16,104 nucleotides of DNA, taken from Paracoccaceae bacterium. Its GTDB lineage: Bacteria > Pseudomonadota > Alphaproteobacteria > Rhodobacterales > Rhodobacteraceae. How positions within the stretch are numbered: position 1 is the first letter of the stretch; every line of letters begins with the position of its first letter. The stretch lies in NCBI GenBank assembly GCA_015485375.1, contig WFTU01000141.1, forward strand, positions 1 through 16,104. Direction: 5' to 3'. The position numbers were made by a program, and so were the translations under genes. This document shows, in pieces, positions 1 to 6,668 of this stretch. The notes under the pieces are model-generated. The model was given only the letters and a program-made list of their open reading frames with translations. It had not been told where the DNA came from and did no database searches.

Positions 1-6
1 GTATGG

Positions 7-25
7 GCGGGGTAGCTACTCCCGC
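7..25. repeat. Inverted repeat at the end of the DUF3422 gene
   Basis: GCGGG (7-11) pairs with CCCGC (21-25) around the 8-bp palindrome GTAGCTAC (12-19), with one unpaired T at 20. It overlaps the stop codon of the minus-strand DUF3422 reading frame. It could help end that transcript, but no T-run follows on the minus strand within the window, so it is not a convincing intrinsic terminator. Confidence 0.35.
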
Positions 26-1330
26 AGTTTCGCGACCTTGTGGTGGATGCGGCGCATTCCGAGATAGACGATCAGCAGGATCGGCACGGTCACGGCGGCA
101 AGGACAGTGGTTTTGTCGATGCCGAAGTTCTTGGCGATCGGGGTCAGGAAGTAACCTGCGAGGCTAACGGCATAGTAGCCGATGGCGACCACGGACAGCC
201 CCTCGACAGTTTCCTGCAGGCGCAGTTGCAGCTCGGCGCGGCGGTCCATCTGTTTCAGGACCTCGTGGTTTTGTTCCTCGGTCTGCACATCGACGCGGGT
301 GCGCAGCAGGTTGGCGGCACGTTCGGCGCGCATTGACAGGTCGGCAAGGCGGGCCTGTGCGGAGCGGCAGGTGCGCATGGCGGGGTCATAGCGGCGCATC
401 ATGAATTCGCTGAACAACTGCTTGCCCTTCACACGGCCCTCGCGCATCACCTGAATGCGCTGGGCAACAATCGCGGAGTAGGCCTCGGCCGCGCCGAAAC
501 GGAAGGCGGTGGAGGAAGAGAGGAACTCGATCTTCGCCGACATTTCCAGCAGACGGTGGAGGGGATTCGGGCTGGTCGCCCTCGCCGTCCTCGGCCATTT
601 GTTGCACGATTTCGGTCAGCTCGCGGTCCATCTCGAATACTTTGCGCGAGACGCGGCGCGCGATGGGTAGGGTCAGCATGGAGGCGGTCTTGTAGGTCTC
701 CACCTCCAGCAGGCGCTGGACAACCCGCCCGAGGCGGCGCGGGCTGATGCCGGGGCGGGTCAGGATGGCGAAACGGTTGTGGCCGTTTTCGTCGATGCGG
801 AAATCGCCGGCGACCACGGCCTCGTCATCCGCAACGCGCGAGACGGTGAGGTTTTCCGGCACGAACCACCTGCTGAAACTGCGCTCGATGACCTCCTGCA
901 TTTCGTCCTCGTCCGCGACCTGTTCGATCCGCACGATGGCCGAGGTCAGGATGGAACCGGGGGCCTCGGCCAGCCAGTCCTTCGGGAAGATGGAAAAAAC
1001 CGTGCCGTTGAAAGGGATGTCGGCGACGGAATCCGCGAAAATCGTGTAGCTCATGAATTCGGTGTGCATCTCCCATTTCAGGAAGTTGCGGCCGACCTTG
1101 CCGGAGTAATGGTCGGCGTCCGGCGCCGGATGCGGTGCGCCGTGGCGGTCGAGCAGGGCGAGCAGATGGGCGCGGTCCTTGGCGCGGTCGCGCTCCACGG
1201 CCTTTTCCGGCATCTTGATGACGATATAGGCGGCGCGGCACGGGGCCTTCAGTTCGGGGAAGGGACGGGCGTGCAGCTCGTTGTTCAGTTCATACCGCAG
1301 GGGATGGTCGGGGAGTGCGGGAAGGGTCAT
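16..1330 (-). pseudogene. DUF3422 family membrane-anchored protein, split by a one-base frameshift
   Basis: The family is of unknown function. The N-terminal part starts at ATG 1330, preceded by AAAGG 8 nt upstream; a TTG at 1348 overlapping the mutL stop is less likely. It opens MTLPALPDHPLRYELNNELH and stays in frame to about residue 256. The rest lies in another frame that is open from 543 to the stop at 16. It carries the conserved family region RTRVDVQTEEQN, RRAELQLRLQETVEGLSVVA and two C-terminal TM segments ending in a basic tail. Removing one base from the G4 run at 561-564 (CCCC on the coding strand) joins the frames as ..QPESLHRLLEMSAKIEF.., giving 437 aa, a normal family length. 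The downstream frame has no other lesion, so this is either a recent mutation or a sequencing error. The gene lies 14 nt after mutL, probably in the same transcript. Confidence 0.85.
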
Positions 1331-1338
1331 GTTCCGTG

Positions 1339-1343
1339 CCTTT
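1339..1343 (-). promoter_or_regulatory. Ribosome binding site deciding the DUF3422 start
   Basis: The minus strand reads AAAGG here, 8 nt before ATG 1330. This supports that ATG over the TTG at 1348, which overlaps the mutL stop codon and would place the AAAGG inside the gene. Confidence 0.55.
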
Positions 1344-1344
1344 G

Positions 1345-3186
1345 TCAACTGCGCCCGAACAGGCGCTCGATATCGCTCATCTTAAGCTCCACATAGGTCG
1401 GGCGTCCATGGTTGCATTGGCCGGAATAGGGGGTTGCTTCCATTTCGCGCAGCAGGGCGTTCATTTCCGGCGCCGACATGCGGCGGCCGGTGCGGATGGA
1501 GCCGTGACAGGCGACGCGCGACAGGATCGCCTCGATCCGGTCCTTGACGGTTTGCGACTGCCCGAGGTCGGCGAGTTCGTCGGCGATGTCGCGGATCATG
1601 TCCGTGGCGTTGACCTCGCCAAGGATGGCGGGGGTTTCGCGCACGCAGATAGCGTTGCCGCCGAACGCCTCGATCGTGAGGCCGAGGTGGGCGAGGTCCG
1701 GCGCGGCGGCGAGCAGGCGGGATATGTCATCGGCGGACATTTCCACGATCTCGGGGATCAGCAGGGCCTGCGCCGCGACGCCGTTGTCGGCCATTTGCGA
1801 TTTCAGTTTTTCGTAGTTCAGGCGCTCGTGCGCCGCATGGGCATCCACAAGGATCATGCCGTCGCGGGTCTGGGCGACGATGTAGTTTTCGTGCAGTTGC
1901 GCGCGGGCGGCCCCGAGCGGCAGGTCGATGGCGTCGGTGTCGGGGGCTTCCTCGAAACGCGCCGAGGGGGTGGCAAATTCCGCGAAACCCTGCTGGTCAG
2001 GTGCGGGTTGCTGGAATTCATAGGCCCGTTGCAGGGTCGGCTGCGAGGCGCGGTCCATCTGGTAGACCGGAGCGCCGGGCATCTGCGGGCGCATGGCTCC
2101 AAGCGTGGCGTCGGAAACGGTGGTGGAGGCGCGGTGTCCGGCCTCGGCCAGCGCGTGTTTGAGGGCGGAAACCACGAGGCCGCGGGCCAGACCCGGTTCG
2201 CGGAAACGGACCTCGGCCTTGGCGGGGTGGACGTTGACATCCACCAGTTCGGGATCGCAGGAGACAAACAGGGCCACGGCGGCGTGGCGGTCGCGGCTGA
2301 GGAAATCGGAGTAGGCCCCGCGCAACGCCCCGATCAGCAGCTTGTCGCGCACCGGCCGCCCGTTGACGAAGAAGAACTGCGCCACCGCCGCCCCGCGCGA
2401 GTAGGTCGGCAGGGCCGCGTATCCGGTCAGGCGGTAGCCCTCGCGTTCGGCGTCGATCCGCATGGCGTTGGTGGTGAAATCGGGGCCGAGGATGGTACGC
2501 AGGCGGCCTTGCAGCGCGTCGAACATGTCGCCGGTTTCGGGGTCGGCGCGGAATTTCACCTTGCCCTCGCCGCCGCCGGAGATATCGCGCAGGGTGAAGC
2601 CAACGTGCGGTTCGGCCATGGCGAGGCGCTTGACGACATCGGCGATGGCGCCGGCCTCGGCGCGGTCGGTGCGCAGGAATTTCAGGCGTGCGGGGGTGGC
2701 ATGGAACAGGTCGCGCAGCTCCACCACCGTGCCACGGGTGAGGGCGGCGGGTTCAACCGCGCCGGTTTCGCCGCCATGGACGGTGATGCGCGCGGCCTCG
2801 GGTGCGCCGGCGAAGCGCGAGGTGATGGTCAGGCGGCCGACAGCCCCGAGGGAGGGCAATGCCTCGCCGCGAAAGCCGAAGGAATGGATGTTCAGCAGGT
2901 CGGAGCCGTCGATTTTCGAGGTGGCATGGCGCGACAGGGCCAGCGGCAGTTCCTCCGCGGGTATGCCGTGGCCGTCGTCGGTGACGCGCAGCAGGGTTTT
3001 GCCGCCGTCGGCGTAGGCTATGTCGATGCGCGTGGCCCCCGCGTCCAGCGCGTTTTCCACAAGCTCCTTGATGGCCGAGGCCGGACGTTCCACAACCTCG
3101 CCCGCCGCGATGCGGTTGGCGGCGGCGTCGTCAAGCTGGCGGATCGGCCGCCGGTTTTCGGGTATATTGTGGCTATGCGCGTTCAT
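1345..3186 (-). CDS. mutL: DNA mismatch repair protein MutL
   Basis: MutL is the ATPase that links MutS mismatch recognition to strand incision. The 613-aa protein has the usual length. The N-terminal GHKL ATPase is clear: IKELVENALDAGA at about 39-51 with catalytic Glu41 and Mg-binding Asn45, DDGHGIP at 70-76, HATSKI at 87-92 and FGFRGEAL at 103-110. After a variable linker the C-terminal dimerisation domain carries DAHAAHERLNYE (448-459), which fits the metal-binding endonuclease motif DxHAxxExxxxE with Ala in place of the usual Gln. ACHGSIR and CNHGRP (591-596) complete the endonuclease site. This suggests a nicking MutL, as expected where MutH is absent. ATG 3186 is the first in-frame start and lies 42 nt after lspA, so lspA-mutL-DUF3422 are probably co-transcribed. 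Several long ORFs antisense to it are shadows. Confidence 0.97.
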   Translation of the reverse strand: MNAHSHNIPENRRPIRQLDDAAANRIAAGEVVERPASAIKELVENALDAGATRIDIAYADGGKTLLRVTDDGHGIPAEELPLALSRHATSKIDGSDLLNIHSFGFRGEALPSLGAVGRLTITSRFAGAPEAARITVHGGETGAVEPAALTRGTVVELRDLFHATPARLKFLRTDRAEAGAIADVVKRLAMAEPHVGFTLRDISGGGEGKVKFRADPETGDMFDALQGRLRTILGPDFTTNAMRIDAEREGYRLTGYAALPTYSRGAAVAQFFFVNGRPVRDKLLIGALRGAYSDFLSRDRHAAVALFVSCDPELVDVNVHPAKAEVRFREPGLARGLVVSALKHALAEAGHRASTTVSDATLGAMRPQMPGAPVYQMDRASQPTLQRAYEFQQPAPDQQGFAEFATPSARFEEAPDTDAIDLPLGAARAQLHENYIVAQTRDGMILVDAHAAHERLNYEKLKSQMADNGVAAQALLIPEIVEMSADDISRLLAAAPDLAHLGLTIEAFGGNAICVRETPAILGEVNATDMIRDIADELADLGQSQTVKDRIEAILSRVACHGSIRTGRRMSAPEMNALLREMEATPYSGQCNHGRPTYVELKMSDIERLFGRS

Positions 3187-3228
3187 GCCACCAATTGTAG
3201 CATGCGAAGGCGCGATTCTGCCACGTGA

Positions 3229-3702
3229 TTATTGTGACGGTTTCCTGTCGCCCCACAGCAGCAATCCGAACGCCCCCGCGAAGATCGAGATATCCGCGAT
3301 ATTGAAGGCATAGGGGTTGTTGATCCCGCAACAGGTGACGTTCAGAAAATCGGCCACGGCACCATAGATGAAGCGGTCCACCACATTGCCGAGCGCCCCG
3401 CCGATCAGCAGGCCGGAGGAGATCGGGATCAGCCAGCCTTTCTTGTCCCGCGTCCAGATGATCACCCCGACTACGATGATGGCGGCGAGCGCGATCAGGA
3501 TATAGCGGGTGACCGGATTGTCGCCGTTGAACAGGCCGAAATTCATGCCGCGGTTCCATGCCATGGCGAAGTTGATGTAGGGCGGAAAGACTTCGATATA
3601 GAACCGGCCGGCGAGGTCGAGGTAATCGACAACGATCCATTTGGTGATGCGATCCGCCAGAAAAATAATGCCGGCGATGGACAGGGTGCGGGTCAGGGGC
3701 AT
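3229..3702 (-). CDS. lspA: Lipoprotein signal peptidase (signal peptidase II)
   Basis: This inner-membrane aspartyl protease removes the signal peptide from diacylglyceryl-modified prolipoproteins. The 157-aa length is typical. Visible signatures are FLADRITK near the N-terminus (Asp17), NFAMAWNRGMNFGLF at 44-58, GGALGNVVDRFIYGAVADF at 101-119 with catalytic Asp118, and FNIAD at 133-137 with catalytic Asp137. Four hydrophobic segments fit the known four-helix topology. Translation starts at ATG 3702 with GAGGA a few bases upstream. It is the first gene of a minus-strand cluster that continues into mutL, and it diverges from the MATE gene across a 141-bp region. No prolipoprotein diacylglyceryl transferase or apolipoprotein N-acyltransferase gene is nearby. 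Confidence 0.97.
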   Translation of the reverse strand: MPLTRTLSIAGIIFLADRITKWIVVDYLDLAGRFYIEVFPPYINFAMAWNRGMNFGLFNGDNPVTRYILIALAAIIVVGVIIWTRDKKGWLIPISSGLLIGGALGNVVDRFIYGAVADFLNVTCCGINNPYAFNIADISIFAGAFGLLLWGDRKPSQ

Positions 3703-3843
3703 GGGATCCTCGGGTTATTGGTCGCGCGCACCCTAAACGTGACGTCGCGGCCAAACAAGCCGAAGCGGGAAATTCCCCTAGCGGGATGGCGGCATTGTGA
3801 TAGGGTCGCTCTGCCCGAATTTTGCGGGCGCATAAGGTGACCC
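3703..3843. promoter_or_regulatory. Divergent promoter region between lspA and the MATE gene
   Basis: On the minus strand TTGTTT (3753-3758) and TAGGGT (3730-3735) are spaced by 17 nt and could drive lspA-mutL. On the plus strand the same hexamer TAGGGT occurs at 3801-3806 within TGTGATAGGGT, about 38 nt before the MATE start, but without a clear -35 box. The heptamer AGCGGGA is directly repeated 16 bp apart around 3766-3788. The promoter calls are by eye from weak consensus matches; no clear operator palindrome is present. Confidence 0.35.
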
Positions 3844-5226
3844 ATGACAACGCGACCGTTAACTACGCCGGACAACAGCTGGGCTGCGCATTTGCGCGGA
3901 ACTATGACGCTCGGCCTGCCGATTATCGGGACGCAACTGGCGCAGATGGGGATCGGCTTTGTCGATACCATGATGCTCGGCTGGCTGGGGGCGGAGACGC
4001 TGGCCGCCTCGGTTCTGGCGACGACGGTGTTTTTCATGGTGCTGGTGGTCGGTTTCGGGCTGGCGCAGGCGGTGATGCCGCTGGCGAGCCAGGCCGCGGG
4101 ACAGGGCGACGAGCGCAGCCTGCGCCGCGCCGTGCGCATGGGGTTCTGGGTGGTAACGGCCTATGGCCTGCTGATGATGCCGCTGTTGTGGAATACCGAG
4201 GCGATCCTGCTGGCCATCGGGCAGAAACCGGAACTGTCGGCGCGGGCGCAGGACTATGTGCGCATCATGCAGTGGTCGGTGTTTCCGGTTCTGATTGTTT
4301 CGGTGCTGCGGTCCTATCTGGCCTCCATCGAGCGGATACAGATCGTGATGTGGGTGACGATTGCCGCTGTCGGGGTCAATGCGGTGCTGAACTATGCGTT
4401 TATCTTCGGCAATTTCGGCGTGCCGGAAATGGGGCTGGAGGGGGCGGCGCTGGCCAGTCTGCTGACCAATCTGATGTCGGTGACGGCTATCATCCTCTAT
4501 TGCCAGAGTGTCGGGGAAATCCGGCGGCACGGGATTTTCGGGCGTTTCTGGCGCGCCGACTGGTCGGCGTTTCGCGAGGTGTTCCGGCTGGGCCTGCCGA
4601 TCAGCCTGACCATTCTGGCGGAGGTGGGGTTGTTCTCCACCGCTTCCATCATGATGGGCTGGGTCGGGACGATCCCGCTGGCGGCGCACGGGATTGCCTT
4701 GCAGGTGACGTCTATCAGTTTCATGATTCCGCTGAGTTTCTCGCAGGCGGGAACGGTGCGGCTGGGGCGGGCGATCGGGCGCAAGGACCCGCTGGGTGTC
4801 GAGCGCGCTGGCTGGACGGTGATTGTTCTGGGCGTCGGGTTCGCGGTGTTCTCGGCGGCCGTGTTTATCCTGTTCCCGGAGCCGCTGATCTCGATGTATC
4901 TGGACGAGGCAAACCCCGATGCGGCGGCTATCGTGGCTTATGGAGCGCCGTTGCTGGCGGTTGCGGCCGCATTTCAGGTGGTGGATTCATTGCAGGTGGT
5001 CGGGGCTGGGTTGTTGCGCGCGCTGAAGGATACGCGGGTGCCTATGATGATTGCCGTGTTCAGCTACTGGGTGATCGGGGTTCCGGCGGCCTATGTGCTG
5101 GGCATACGGATGGAGATGGGCGGCGTCGGCGTCTGGAGCGGGCTGGCGCTGGGGCTTTCGTTCGCGGCAGTGCTGATGAACTGGCGCTATTTCCGCCGCG
5201 ATGCGCTGGGGCTGATGCGTTTGTAA
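3844..5226 (+). CDS. MATE family multidrug efflux transporter, NorM-like
   Basis: It is probably an inner-membrane antiporter that expels cationic drugs or metabolites using a Na+ or H+ gradient. The 460-aa protein has about twelve hydrophobic segments in two homologous halves. The halves show the paired MATE repeats, GLPIIGTQLAQMGIGFVDTM (24-43) and GLPISLTILAEVGLFSTASI (250-269). Acidic residues sit where ion coupling occurs in NorM of Vibrio: Asp41 in the first half, Glu260, and Asp381 in VVDSLQVVGAGLLRALKD. ATG 3844 follows AAGGTG at a suitable distance. It stands alone, transcribed away from lspA. The substrate cannot be told from sequence. An overlapping frame beginning at 3822 is a shadow. 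Confidence 0.93.
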   Translation: MTTRPLTTPDNSWAAHLRGTMTLGLPIIGTQLAQMGIGFVDTMMLGWLGAETLAASVLATTVFFMVLVVGFGLAQAVMPLASQAAGQGDERSLRRAVRMGFWVVTAYGLLMMPLLWNTEAILLAIGQKPELSARAQDYVRIMQWSVFPVLIVSVLRSYLASIERIQIVMWVTIAAVGVNAVLNYAFIFGNFGVPEMGLEGAALASLLTNLMSVTAIILYCQSVGEIRRHGIFGRFWRADWSAFREVFRLGLPISLTILAEVGLFSTASIMMGWVGTIPLAAHGIALQVTSISFMIPLSFSQAGTVRLGRAIGRKDPLGVERAGWTVIVLGVGFAVFSAAVFILFPEPLISMYLDEANPDAAAIVAYGAPLLAVAAAFQVVDSLQVVGAGLLRALKDTRVPMMIAVFSYWVIGVPAAYVLGIRMEMGGVGVWSGLALGLSFAAVLMNWRYFRRDALGLMRL

Positions 5227-5247
5227 CGCCGGGCGGTTTGGTGCTAG

Positions 5248-5267
5248 CCTGACGGGAAATCAGGAGG
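5248..5267 (+). promoter_or_regulatory. Small hairpin overlapping the Shine-Dalgarno of the Cys-rich membrane protein gene
   Basis: CCTGA (5248-5252) can pair with TCAGG (5260-5264) across a 7-nt loop. The 3' arm overlaps the strong AGGAGG (5262-5267) that lies 5 nt before ATG 5273. A TAGCCT at 5245-5250 could be a -10 box paired with TTGTAA at 5221-5226, spacer 18, but this is weak. A 5-bp stem may be chance. Confidence 0.25.
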
Positions 5268-5272
5268 GGACC

Positions 5273-5881
5273 ATGGCGAAGAACATCAAATCCATTCTGG
5301 ACCGGATCAGCGGATTGCAGGGCGATCTGGAAACCGCAGTTAGCGAGAGGGCGGAGAAATTCCGCTATTCCTACAAAGACCGCAAGGTCAGGTTCAGGGA
5401 AGAGGCGCTGAAATGGCAGCAAGGCTTCAAGACCGGCTTGTGGCGCTATGTCAGCGGGGCGGGGATTCTGACAGTGATTACCGCGCCGGTGATCTATGGG
5501 TTGATCATTCCGTTTGTCATTCTGGACATTGCGGTGGTTGTCTATCAGGCGATCTGTTTTCCGGTTTACGGCATCAGGAAGGTCAAGCGCAGCGATTTTA
5601 TTGTGATCGACCGGCACCATCTGGCCTACCTCAATGTGTTGCAGAAACTGAACTGCGTTTATTGCGGTTATGGCAACGGGCTGATGGCGTTTGTTTCCGA
5701 GGTTGCCGCGCGCACGGAGGCCTATTGGTGTCCGATCAAACATGCGAGCAAGCTGGCGGCCTATCACCAGCATTATCCGCATTTTGCCGATTACGGTGAC
5801 GCGGAACATTTCGACGAGGACTGGAAGCGCAACATGGCGCGGGTGCGGGGCGAGGAAACGCCGGAGTCAAAGAGCGATTGA
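5273..5881 (+). CDS. Uncharacterised two-TM protein with a conserved-looking Cys/His C-terminal domain
   Basis: I do not recognise a named function. The 202-aa protein has a charged, basic N-terminus (about 1-52) that could be an amphipathic helix. A hydrophobic stretch follows at 59-101, long enough for a tight two-helix membrane hairpin with prolines at 72 and 80. The C-terminal soluble domain has DRHHLAYLNVLQKL, then NCVYCGYGNGLMAF with Cys128 and Cys131, then EAYWCPIKHA with Cys153 and His157. This C-x2-C ... C-x3-H pattern suggests metal or Fe-S binding, but that is inference. The tail is acidic. ATG 5273 has a perfect AGGAGG 5 nt upstream. The stop codon lies inside the palindrome that precedes the TetR gene, so regulation of the neighbour may affect readthrough. 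No signal peptide is evident. Confidence 0.85.
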   Translation: MAKNIKSILDRISGLQGDLETAVSERAEKFRYSYKDRKVRFREEALKWQQGFKTGLWRYVSGAGILTVITAPVIYGLIIPFVILDIAVVVYQAICFPVYGIRKVKRSDFIVIDRHHLAYLNVLQKLNCVYCGYGNGLMAFVSEVAARTEAYWCPIKHASKLAAYHQHYPHFADYGDAEHFDEDWKRNMARVRGEETPESKSD

Positions 5882-5888
5882 TCAATCG
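5875..5888. promoter_or_regulatory. 14-bp perfect palindrome, candidate operator of the RutR-like regulator
   Basis: CGATTGATCAATCG is a perfect palindrome that covers the stop codon of the upstream gene and overlaps the candidate -35 box of the TetR gene. TetR repressors commonly bind such dyads before their own gene. The core TTGATCAA recalls the outer half-sites TTGA..TCAA of the E. coli RutR site but with no central spacing. A role as an operator is inferred. Confidence 0.5.
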
Positions 5889-5906
5889 GTAAAGCGCCCA
5901 TAGTAT
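5879..5906 (+). promoter_or_regulatory. Candidate sigma-70 promoter of the TetR gene
   Basis: TTGATC (5879-5884) and TAGTAT (5901-5906) are separated by 16 nt, each matching consensus at four of six bases. Transcription would begin near 5912, giving a leader of about 20 nt. The -35 box lies within the palindrome at 5875-5888, the expected arrangement for autorepression. Confidence 0.4.
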
Positions 5907-5921
5907 CGTAAAAAAATACGA
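5906..5921. repeat. Small inverted repeat around an A-tract
   Basis: TCGTA (5906-5910) and TACGA (5917-5921) flank six A residues. It sits just before the TetR Shine-Dalgarno. It might be a second regulator half-site pair or a weak RNA hairpin; the short, AT-rich stem makes either uncertain. Confidence 0.3.
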
Positions 5922-5925
5922 GGGA
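5920..5925 (+). promoter_or_regulatory. Ribosome binding site supporting a TTG start
   Basis: GAGGGA lies 7 nt before TTG 5933, the only early start codon in the TetR frame. The ATG at 5926 is in a different frame that ends at 6177 and is not the gene. Confidence 0.5.
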
Positions 5926-5932
5926 ATGAAAT

Positions 5933-6544
5933 TTGGCCGGCAAGACAACGCGTATCCAGCGGGAAAAGCGCGAGGTTATCCTCGATGCCGCGCTGCAGGT
6001 TTTTTCCGAGAACGGGTTTCGGGGCGCGACGCTGGACCAGATTGCCGGTCTCGCCGGACTGTCCAAGCCCAACATGCTGTATTATTTCGGTGGCAAGGAA
6101 GAGATCTACTGCACCCTGTTGAACCGCTTGCTGGAGACGTGGCTGGAGCCGTTGAAACAGATCAGGGCCGATGGTGATCCGCACAAGCAGATCATGGGCT
6201 ATATTTGTGCCAAGCTGGAGTTTTCACGCTCCTATCCGCGTGAAAGCCGCCTGTTTGCCAATGAAATCCTGAACGGCGCACCGCGGATGCTGGGGGAGCT
6301 GAAAGGCCCGCTCAAGGCACTGGTGGATGAAAAGGCGGCGGTTCTGCAGGGCTGGATGGACGAGGGCAAGCTGGCGCAGGTCGATCCCAGGCACCTGCTG
6401 TTTGCCATCTGGGCGACGACCCAGCATTACGCCGATTTCGCCGTGCAGATGGACGCGGTGCTGGGTGATAGCGATCCCGATCCGATCAAAACCGGCAGTG
6501 TTTTTCTGGAGGCACTGTTCTTCAAGGGGCTTGATCCGCGTTAA
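5933..6544 (+). CDS. TetR family transcriptional regulator, RutR-like
   Basis: It is a DNA-binding dimer predicted to repress or activate genes in response to a small ligand. The 203-aa protein has an N-terminal TetR helix-turn-helix, with TLDQIAGLAGLSKPNMLYYF at about 33-52 followed by GGKEEIY. Unlike most TetR proteins, its C-terminal part also resembles E. coli RutR: KLEFSRSYPRESRLFANEIL, ALVDEKAAVLQGWMDEGKL and IWATTQHYADFAVQ. RutR binds uracil and controls pyrimidine catabolism, but no rut, pyrimidine or purine gene is visible here, so ligand and targets are open. The start is TTG. The gene lies 51 nt after the Cys-rich membrane protein gene and has its own likely promoter and palindrome. 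I withhold the symbol rutR because orthology cannot be shown without a tree. Confidence 0.9.
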   Translation: MAGKTTRIQREKREVILDAALQVFSENGFRGATLDQIAGLAGLSKPNMLYYFGGKEEIYCTLLNRLLETWLEPLKQIRADGDPHKQIMGYICAKLEFSRSYPRESRLFANEILNGAPRMLGELKGPLKALVDEKAAVLQGWMDEGKLAQVDPRHLLFAIWATTQHYADFAVQMDAVLGDSDPDPIKTGSVFLEALFFKGLDPR

Positions 6545-6547
6545 CCC

Positions 6548-6580
6548 TTGTAATCCGGCGGGCGGGGGCGTATATCCCCC
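6548..6580 (+). promoter_or_regulatory. Candidate promoter of the rimP-nusA-infB operon
   Basis: TTGTAA (6548-6553) and TATATC (6571-6576) are spaced by 17 nt, right after the TetR stop codon. The -10 box sits between GGGGG (6564-6568) and CCCCC (6576-6580), which could form a 5-bp stem. A start near 6582 would give an 87-nt leader containing the hairpin at 6632-6654. Confidence 0.4.
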
Positions 6581-6631
6581 TCAACAGCGGCAAGACTGGC
6601 TTCCACCCCCAGCCTTCCATCGGAAATTTCG

Positions 6632-6654
6632 ACGGGCCGCGCGCCCGTTTTTTT
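6632..6654 (+). terminator. Intrinsic terminator-like hairpin just before rimP
   Basis: ACGGGC (6632-6637) pairs with GCCCGT (6643-6648) around CGCGC, followed by a run of seven T (6648-6654). It could end transcription of the TetR gene. If the operon promoter lies upstream at about 6548-6576, the same hairpin would act as an attenuator in the rimP leader, since the rimP Shine-Dalgarno GGAGAG (6661-6666) follows at once. Confidence 0.7.
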
Positions 6655-6668
6655 GTGTCTGGAGAGAT

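Noticed and set aside
561..564. Programmed +1 ribosomal frameshift in DUF3422
   Set aside because: The site is TCC-CCT without a known slippery arrangement, stop codon or stimulatory element nearby; mutation or sequencing error is simpler.
779..1396. Plus-strand frame of 205 codons opposite the DUF3422 gene
   Set aside because: The opposite strand carries family-like sequence; this frame shows none.
1315..3228. 637-codon plus-strand open frame opposite mutL
   Set aside because: Gly/Val/Ala-rich shadow of mutL with no recognisable motif.
3822..5252. 476-codon plus-strand frame overlapping the MATE gene in another frame
   Set aside because: Composition is Gly/Arg/Ala-rich without membrane helices; the overlapping MATE frame has a complete transporter signature.
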